Origin: Irpex lacteus
Lineage: Eukaryota > Basidiomycota > Agaricomycetes > Polyporales > Irpicaceae
Assembly: GCA_001986395.2 (NCBI GenBank)
Contig: MQVO02000001.1
Location: forward strand, 2,666,001 to 2,730,000
Direction of reading: 5' to 3'
DNA: 64,000 nucleotides
Shown: in pieces, positions 56,330 to 64,000 of the stretch
Position numbering within the stretch: the stretch's first letter is position 1
Layout: each line of letters begins with the position of its first letter
Notes under the pieces: generated by a model
What the model was told of the DNA's origin: nothing
The model's database searches: none
Seen by the model: only the letters and a program-made list of their open reading frames with translations
Made by a program: the position numbers and the translations under genes

Positions 56330-58708
56330 ATGTCACTGTGTAGTCTGGCCCATGAAGTCATGGAGGACGCGTATAACAGAACAGTCCACCTTATCTCAGA
56401 GGTAATACGAGACGCACCTTCCCGTCCTGGTACGGTCATTACCATCAGCGCTGTGACTTGGCTTGTCTACTGGTACCTTCATAGACGACGTGCACTTCCC
56501 GGGCCACCTCGTCTGCCTTTGTTGGGAAATCTCCTACAGGTTCCTCTTCGCTCGCAATTTATTCCCTACACTGATTGGAGCCGGAAATATGGTTTGTATG
56601 CACGTTTCTGGCATCATGGTTGGGTTTGACTAATCTTCTGAGCAGGGCCTATCTACTCCCTGAATCTCTTGGGACGGGAGATAATCATTCTGAACAACTT
56701 TGAGGTTGCTGGAGACTTGTTGGGTAAAGTATTTTCTTCTTTATGCAAGCTACATGCAATTAATCATCACGCGAAATGGATAGATCGTTGTTCAAATATA
56801 TACAACAGCAGGCCTCATCAGGTCATGACGGTCGAAGTTCTTTGCGGGGGTACCTTCATGCCCCTAGAAACAGATATGGAGAGGTAAGACAGGAAGGCCT
56901 TGATCGCTACGTGTTGTTTACGTCTATCCATCTAGATGGCGTAGATGGCGTCGTGCTAGTCACGATACATTTGGGCCGAAAGGCGTGGAAAATTTCAGGT
57001 CAGCGCAGACAGAGGCTGCTGTCTTGGCGATGTTGCGTATCATCGAGAATCCAGCCGAGTGGGAGCGTCATATTCAAGAGTACGTTTTCGTCGACCGAAC
57101 ATGTTCGGTTTATGAACCTAACCCGTACGTGCTCAGGTTCACTGCTTCGGGTATATTCAGTGCTGTATACGGATGGGCTCCTCTGCCGGCGAGTTCGCCT
57201 CACGTCGAACCCGTGTATGAACTTGCCAAAGGTACCGCCAATGCCTCGATACCCGGAGCTTACCTTGTGGATATCTTTCCGATAATGAAGCACCTGCCCG
57301 CATGGATGGCAGGATGGAAGCGGAGAGGCATGGCATGGCATGAACGGATATCAACGGCCTTTGAAGCGTTTGATGCTGAGATTGCTGACAAGATGGTGCG
57401 TCTGCAGTCCAGTAATATGAGATGACACCGCTGATTCGACCGAGGTCCCTTGTCCAGACTACAGGCGAGGCACCGGTGTGTTATGCCTCTGACCTGCTTC
57501 AGACAGAACACCGGCATGGATTTACGAGAAAGGAAACGGCGTGGACCTCAGCGGTCATGGTGTGAGTGTCTCCATAATTGATTCTTCGCAGCTCGTCTGA
57601 CACGTGGTTGACATGCTTAGTGCTGCCGGGGCAGAAACGGTGAGTAGCCATCCGCCTCGATGATCATTGCTTGACAGACGTGTAGACCGCTACCACGATC
57701 GCATACTTTGTGCTTGCGATGCTCAATTACCCGGACGTAATGCGTAAAGCCCAGGTTGAGCTTGATGCGGTTGTCGGATGGGAGAGGATCCCCACTTCTG
57801 AGGACGCAGACAACCTCCCTTATATTTGTGCAATGGTCCGAGAGACTCTGCGATGGCGTCCCGCTTCCCCTTTAGGCATGTCGATATATTTCCATCCGGC
57901 TATGAATTCTGACCATACCATCGTCCAGGCTTGCCACATTTAGCGACTGAGGTCGGTTTCACATAATTGATCAGGAAACATATTTAACTCAGAACATCAA
58001 TGTAGGATAACTGGTATAACGGGTACTTTATCCCGAAAGGTAAGTCAACGCTTGAGCTAGTGAGAACCTATGCTAAATTTTCTACGAAAGGCGCAGTCCT
58101 CTTTGGCAATATATGGTGAGTGTCGTAGACGAATGCTTTGACTTGCGGCGCTAAACATCCTACATTTTCCGACTCGAAAGGGCCATGAATAGGTAAAACC
58201 ATGATGACCGTTGGCGCGTCATTCCATGCTAACTCCTATGTTGATAGGGATCCTTCTATCTTCCCTGACTTCGATGTGTACAGACCTGAGCGATTCCTCG
58301 ACGGCTCGGGTAAGATATTGGTTACCCCTCCAGGCGCACCACAGATGGGCCATACTAGTTTCGGTTTTGGGCGACGGTACGCAAACGTTGTGACGATACT
58401 ATGCCCTTCAAGCTGACAAGCTTCTAGGATTTGCATTGGCATGCACTTCGCCGAACAAGCGTTGTTTATTGGTATAGTGACACTGTTGTGGGCGCTCAAT
58501 ATTGAGCCTGCAATTGGCGAGAATGAAGAACAAATCATCCCACGGACAGATGCGTGGATAGATGTTGGAACAGTGGTGTGAGTCCCCAAATATTGGCGTT
58601 TACTTCTCCACTGATGACAGTATCAGCCGACCAGTGCCATTTCAATGCAGATTTTCTCCACGTTCCGCGCATACGAAAGCAATCCTCAGGGATTACACTA
58701 CTAGCTAG
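56330..58708 (+). CDS. Cytochrome P450, member 4 of the tandem family
   Basis: I chose the ATG at 56330 (MSLCSLAHEVMEDAYNR); the frame stays open upstream without an earlier ATG. Anchor TVITISAVTWLVYWYL, hinge ALPGPPRLPLLGN. Family exon pattern including the AMNR micro-exon (GGCCATGAATAG). Motifs: WRRWRR, I-helix AAGAET, ETLRWRP, VYRPERF, haem loop FGFGRRICIG split by an intron. It ends ILRDYTTS at the TAG of 58706. Exon 3 CSNIYNSRPHQVM with CGGTFMPLETDME is almost the same as in the member at 63347, so these two are the closest pair. Splice joins keep frame throughout. Confidence 0.9.
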
Positions 58709-59899
58709 TGATGCGTTTTGGGGGACCCTCGATATTTGCTCCTGGCGGCAGTCTGTAAAGGATTACATGCTGTATTAATGCGACTTTCCCGAACCTCTCC
58801 TGTCATTAAGCAGAGCGTCTGTCTTCCTCACTAAAATCAACCACGGTATTCGCAGACATACCACACGAAAGGTTGATTGATAGTCAACGCTCAATACCTC
58901 ATCGATCATCTGCCACTAACGGTATGCACTGTCCTTAAGGTAGACGAATGAGCGCTTATGGTTAATACAGACGTCACGTTGGACTCATGACTGAGTTTTA
59001 CAGATGCAGGATCAGGAGAGAGTTCTGAGCTCGCGAAGGTATATCCGTTACCTGCTCCAGAAAAACCACACAGGACTGCCACAATATTTGTAGGTCAATC
59101 ACACAGATTAGAGAGTTTGGCATATACTGGTACTCGTTAATTCGCGCTGAGGTAAGATATCTCGTCCTCGCAGATATTTCACAGTCGTATCATAAGTCAT
59201 GTTACGCCCTGTTCTGACAAATATCTGTCATCCTTAGGCTTAGATCGAATGTTAAGAAGTTCCAATGGCGTCAAAGTCTCCTCTTTACTGAATGACAGCC
59301 CCAATTTCCAGATCCCACTTCGTGAGAACCTGTATATCAGGTATAGCTAAGAGTCTCCTCGGACAACCTCCATTCGAGATAAGGCGATAGTTGTATTGGA
59401 ACCAACGTATTCTTAGGCTTGCGTAGACGATGCAACTGATTCTATTTCTATCATCGATGCTAAACCCAGTCTAGTCAAGCTACGTGATTTACATTGGAAG
59501 CAGAAGTACGTATTCGTAAGTGTTCGCATACTCGCTCATAAACGTTTTTGGTCTATTATCTCTGATATGTCACACAAAGGACCCTGTACATAGCTCCAGG
59601 ACAGACGTACTGAATAGCATCATCCATTACACGTCAAGCGTACTTTCGGGGAGCCCCTCCATCTCCCACTTCAAGGACACGCCAGATATCGTAATATTAC
59701 TACCAATACCGGAGATTGCCAATCTGCGTAATCGTGCATCAACCATGTGAGTTTGCTTCTGCTTCAGTCGGGCTCTCATACTTAAATCAAGTCTCACAAG
59801 TACTGCTCATGCATAGCCCACCAAAGGTTGGAGGCAGACCATAAGCCGCGTGTCCTCATCGTCTCCTTGGCAATCCAATATTGTACCTGGAACACAAAG
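58709..59899. other. Intergenic stretch between P450 members 4 and 5
   Basis: About 1.2 kb, AT-richer than the genes. No P450 remnant, transposon end or RNA gene was recognised. Confidence 0.4.
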
Positions 59900-62249
59900 A
59901 TGCAGTTCAGCACCTCGATCGTACTTCTCTTAGCTTTCGTGGCATACTTTGCGTATACTACACTACGTCGTCGCAACAGAGCTCCGGGACCCCGTCGCTT
60001 ACCCCTCCTAGGCAATATACTGCAAGTGCCATATCGCCTTCAGTTCATCCAGTACTCTAAATGGGCGAAGGAATATGGTATGTCCTCCACATCTGAGGCC
60101 TGACTGATAGGTGATCTTCTGGTGCAACTCTTATTAGGTCCAATTTTTTCTTTGGACCTCCTTGGCCAGCATGTCGTCGTTCTCAATACTTACGAAGCCG
60201 CGGCAGGCATGTTTGGTGAGACATAACATGGGTCTTTCAACGAGTTTCTAACAATTATTTGTAGACTGTGGATCGAATATTTACAACGACCGTCCTCGTT
60301 TGGTTATGGCGAATGAGATTCTGGGTGGTGGCATTTTTCTTCCCTTGATGAAATATGGAGACAGGTACCCATTATGATCTTGGTCACGATTAGGGTAGCT
60401 AACTGTCGTTTAATCCCAGGTGGCGTAGAATGCGCCGTGCAGCCAACAACAGCTTCAATTCTCGGGCTGTCCAGAAGTACAAATCTATCCAGACCGAGGC
60501 CGCTGCACTAGCAACGTTACGCATAATAGCAGATCCTAAGACTTGGGAGCATCAGCTCACTACGTAGGTTACTAGCTATGATATAGATGATATGCAAAGA
60601 CGGATTACACTGATATGTACTTGCAAAGATTCGCAGCGTCTTCGATTTTCAGTTCGGTATATGGATGGCCAGCACTCGAACATGGAACGTCTGTTGTCAA
60701 ACATATGAACGCCTTCATAGCGCACCTCACCGACGCAGCACGGCCAGGCGTATATCTCGTAGATTTCTTTCCGGTCCTAAAATATTTGCCCTCTTGGATG
60801 GCGCGTTGGAAGCGCGAGGGGACTGCGTGGAATAGGGCACACTGGCAACTTGCTAAGCAGTGGGAAGAGAGTGTCGCATCAAGAATTGTACGTAGAGCTT
60901 CACGATGAGACTGTAGAAGTGTTAAGTAACTTTCTATCAACCTAGGCTTCTGGAGAGCCGCAAGATGGTCTTGTGGCTGACCTCATTGCAGGGAGGAGTC
61001 GCTACGGCCTTCTTGATGAGGAAATGACGTGGCTCCCCGCAATTTTAATGTGAGTATAGGTCTAGCATCTAAAGAAACATTGGTACGATACTGCACGCTG
61101 ACCCATTTTCCCCTAATTCTCGCAGCAGCGGTGCAATTAAAACTGTCAGCCTAAGTATACATTTGTTTACGGCAAAAAAATACTAATAGCTCTCATAGAC
61201 AGCTGCGACCGTCATGAACTGCGTACTCGCTCTGCTTCATCACCCAGATGTTCTGGCTAAAGCTCAAGCGGAACTCGATGCGATAGTCGGACGAGCCCGA
61301 GCCCCAGCTCTCGAGGACAGAAAAAATCTTCTTTACATTCAGGCTATTGTACGAGAAACACTACGATGGCGGCCCGTGGGCCCACTAGGTCAGTCTATTC
61401 AGCCTCAATCGAGGGAGATGCTCATACCCTCACACATATCAGGCCTACCTCACTTGGCAACAGAAGTATAGCATAAAGGTCGCAGCATATATTTCGAGTA
61501 CTGATCGAATAATTACTGTAGGATAGCTGGTATGCGGGCTTCTTCATTCCGAAAGGTCAGTCTATGCTTTAAGATCCTTCGGGATGACGATGACAAACAG
61601 ATTCATCGGTCGCATAGGAACAGTTATCATGGGGAATATTTGGTCGGCGTTTCTTCTGGCTTCTTGTTCTATCATTTACTCATCATAGCGTACTATTGAT
61701 AGGGCTATGAATAGGTAAAGGGACAGTTTTTTTTGGACACGCGCCTTACTTCATCTCACCTCAGTCCACTTGCAGGGATCCTTCTGTCCACCACGATGCA
61801 GACACTTTCAGGCCTGAGCGTTTTTTGGATGCAACGGGGAAACACGAAGTAATTTACGCCAATACACACGATATAGGGCACACCACGTTTGGCTTTGGAA
61901 GAAGGTGCGTCGGTTCTCCTCATTTCTTTCCATTGCTCACACACAAATAATCTTCAGGATATGTCCTGGTATGCATTTTGCTGAGCAGGAGCTATTCATT
62001 GCAATAGCCACTTTACTGTGGGCATTTGATCTCAAGCCTTCTCATGACAAGGAGGGCAACGCCATGTTTCCCTCGCTCCGAGACGATGAGTTGATTGATG
62101 CTGGTGCGGTGTTGTAAGTACGATATGTTCAGAAATGTATCATCGAAACTAATTGCGAATCGCTGGATAGACAACCCAAGTCATTTGAATGTACATTCAC
62201 TCCTCGTTGCTCGGAGGTGCAGGAAATTCTGAAGAGGGCCACGCCATGA
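59900..62249 (+). CDS. Cytochrome P450, member 5 of the tandem family, altered I-helix
   Basis: The ATG at 59900 gives a short N-terminus that starts directly with the anchor (MQFSTSIVLLLAFVAYFAY), without the roughly 40 extra residues of the other members. Hinge RAPGPRRLPLLGN. Family exon pattern with the AMNR micro-exon (GGCTATGAATAG). Motifs: WRRMRR, ETLRWRP, TFRPERF, haem loop FGFGRRICPG split by an intron. The I-helix micro-exon reads SGAIKT: the acidic residue before Thr, used in proton delivery in most P450s and present as E or D in all the complete sisters, is Lys here. It ends ILKRATP at the TGA of 62247. The reading frame is intact, so it may be an active enzyme with altered chemistry or an early stage of decay. 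Confidence 0.87.
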
Positions 62250-62299
62250 CGCACTAGAGTAATAAGTTGAATGTAATTGCGGCTAGCGTTGGTTGTATT

Positions 62300-62646
62300 A
62301 TGCGAACTTGGCCACCTGTGATTCGAGCTACAACACTGTACTTTTCAGTCTACATAGACGTCCGAGACCCGGGTCGACAGCAAAGAGAAATGGTAGTTGA
62401 CCAGCTCTTGCGATGCATTCTCGGCCCTGTGGTGGAGAGCTTCATATTACTAGATCGGAAACTGTGGTTGAGAAACGCGTTGAAGGTGAGTACCCTATCC
62501 TTCTTCCTGACTGCGCCCCATAATGATAACAATTGTAGGGCACTGGGCATGGTGTTCGCCTTGTAAACCTCTTCGATCAATCGACTGGGAGTGCCCGCAA
62601 CGTTGCAATCGATGTGACTCCGGCTATCCATGTACAAGACTGTTGA
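62300..62646 (+). pseudogene. C-terminal fragment of a METTL25/RRNAD1-type methyltransferase gene
   Basis: Two exon pieces joined by a GTGAGT...TGTAG intron. The first ends MVVDQLLRCILGPVVESFILLDRKLWLRNALK (read in two halves, with ESFILLDRKLWL as the key part). The second is GTGHGVRLVNLFDQSTGS and ARNVAIDV, then a short tail to TGA at 62644. The E-(S/T)-xILLDRxxxL helix followed by the VxLVNLFDQxTGSxRNVAI strand region is the conserved C-terminus of METTL25-like proteins. The SAM-binding core that should lie N-terminal to it is absent: upstream sequence is the end of a P450 gene. It is therefore a truncated copy, probably left by duplication or rearrangement, and not functional as a methyltransferase. 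The ATG at 62300 is only the first in frame. Confidence 0.6.
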
Positions 62647-63346
62647 CGCGTGCCCTTCTCCACGGGAAGATGTGAAATGCATGACGTTATAATACACTTT
62701 AAAATATCGTTCACATCCTCCTGATTGAACTTCAGTAGATTCTGACACAATTAAGTCACCGCTGACATCGTTGAAGACCGCCCGCATAATCCGAGACGCA
62801 CGAGACACACGATAATTAAGGAATGTCATGGGCATGTGCAGTCATTTACAATCTACGTGAGGCTCCACTGATTGTTGTCTCATTGGCGGGTGTCTCGCAC
62901 GAACTTAGGTAAATATCTGCAAATCAAGTTACGTATGCGCCGCACGGCTGGGAAAGCTACCAGCTGTGTGCTCTTATGGAATTCGGGACCCTTTCGATAC
63001 TCTTCAATCTATGGAAGATAGAAGAGTAGGTAGTCGCCATCTCCGAACGAGGACCAGTGCAAGCAGCCGCTTGTGCTATTGAATTCATGATCATTGATAG
63101 TAATTGACAGGTTCAATTTACGACTCGGATTGCACAATCCATGAGACGCTACTCGTTGAATCGGTCCACCATCGCACGATAAGCCATTTCTGGGGTCGGT
63201 GTTGTCATTTTTGCGAGGGTTGTGCATTCAGTAGCATGGTTCTTAACCCCCTTGAGCTGCCCGGGTTGCATTACTTATAGCAGAAGCCGATGTTAGAACT
63301 AGTAAGTGTGTTCTTCCCCTACCGATACACAGTAATCGCATTCTTC
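62647..63346. other. Intergenic stretch before P450 member 6
   Basis: No gene recognised. GCATTACTTATAG at 63268-63280 is close upstream of the first ATG of the next gene. The minus-strand open frame 62350-62835 overlaps the methyltransferase fragment and has no family resemblance. Confidence 0.35.
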
Positions 63347-64000
63347 ATGGCACAAAGCAGTGCAGTTCACTCCGATCTGAACGAGATGGACCTCGTTCGC
63401 TTACTTTCGATGGCAGATACGCCCTTTGGCTTTACAATCATCGTTGGAGCTGGGATTATCACATGGATTGCCTACTTTTACTCGCGACAACGACATACAC
63501 CTCCTGGACCATATCGTCTTCCCCTTCTGGGAAATATCCTCCAGGTTCCTCGTCATCTGCAGTTCATTCCATTCACTGATTGGAGCCAGAATTATGGTAC
63601 GTTTCTCGTTTCGTGTATCTTATTTCTCAGCTTACGATCATCTAGGTCCCATTTTCTCCCTTGACCTCCTTGGGCGAGAAATTGTAATCATCAATACCTT
63701 CAAGGCTGCTGGAGAGCTACTGGGTATAGCTTGTTCTACCTCGTTCAATAGATGCACGGGACTCAACACCAGACAACAGATAAATGTTCGAACATCTACA
63801 ACAGCCGGCCGTACTCAGTCATGGCAAGCGAAGTGCTTTGTGGGGGTACTTTTATGCCGTTGGAAGTAGATATGGATAGGTATGCTACCCAGCTTTCGCG
63901 GTGATATTCAGAGTATCTGCTCAGCATTCACACAGATGGCGTAGATGGCGCCGTGCCAGTCATGCAACGTTTGGGTCGAACGGAGTTAAAAATTCCGATT
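63347..64000 (+). CDS. Cytochrome P450, member 6 of the tandem family, cut by the window end
   Basis: Only the first four exons are inside the window. An in-frame ATG at 63290 would add 19 residues; 63347 (MAQSSAVHSDLNEMDLV) matches the usual N-terminal length better. Anchor FTIIVGAGIITWIAYFYS, hinge TPPGPYRLPLLGN, exon 2 GPIFSLDLLGREIVIINTF, exon 3 CSNIYNSRPYSVM with CGGTFMPLEVDMD, and the start of the C-helix exon WRRWRRASHATFG at 63936 onward. Haem and I-helix regions lie beyond the edge, so integrity cannot be judged. Closest relative in the window is the member at 56330. Confidence 0.85.

Noticed and set aside
62350..62835. 161-codon minus-strand open frame
   Set aside because: Antisense to the methyltransferase-like fragment, which has a conserved protein signature and a proper intron.

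Overview
The window is nuclear DNA of a filamentous basidiomycete, most likely an Agaricomycete. The genes are dense in short (about 45-70 bp) GT-AG introns with frequent micro-exons. Cytochrome P450 genes stand in a tandem array. The gene types (MYND-finger, seven-helix membrane, F-box-like and Helitron-type Rep/helicase proteins) are those usual in mushroom-forming fungi. The species cannot be named from the sequence.

Layout. 1-11.2 kb: two minus-strand aldo-keto reductases of different subfamilies (1558-3356; 5659-7286, the second with an N-terminal membrane anchor), then a nine-exon P450 (9075-11180). 12.4-14.8 kb: the first member of a second P450 family with a characteristic 14-exon structure. 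Further members lie at 37951-40408, 41560-43977, 56330-58708, 59900-62249 and 63347-end (cut by the window edge). This is a tandem P450 family with two foreign blocks inside it.

Block 1 (about 15.1-37.4 kb) looks like a large mobile element. It carries a Helitron-type Rep (HUH, YxxxYxxK) and PIF1 helicase polyprotein of more than 2,040 residues ending in a ubiquitin-specific-protease-like domain. It also carries an 871-residue protein I do not recognise, an F-box-like protein, three divergent paralogues of one nucleotidyltransferase-like family that share the same tiny first exon, and two genes of unknown function with possibly OB-like C-termini. Inverted repeats of about 600 bp (18213-18820 and 35414-36848) flank most of it. 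The right repeat has been tandemly duplicated and then hit by an 817-bp hAT-type MITE whose empty site is preserved in the sister copy. An 11-bp inverted match (15144-15154, 37401-37411) may mark the outer ends. The Rep/helicase reading frame is broken by a one-base offset near 30829.

Block 2 (44.3-55.5 kb) holds ordinary genes: a seven-helix membrane protein, a MYND-finger protein with one in-frame stop, a WDR7/rabconnectin-3 beta-like V-ATPase assembly factor, and ribosomal protein uL23 (L23a/L25). A C-terminal scrap of a METTL25-type methyltransferase gene lies just after the sixth P450.

How they work together: the reductases and P450s could form an oxidative metabolism neighbourhood, but no backbone synthase is present, so a secondary-metabolite cluster is not shown. 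Exon joins were worked out by eye from splice sites and reading frame and are accurate to a few bases at best.
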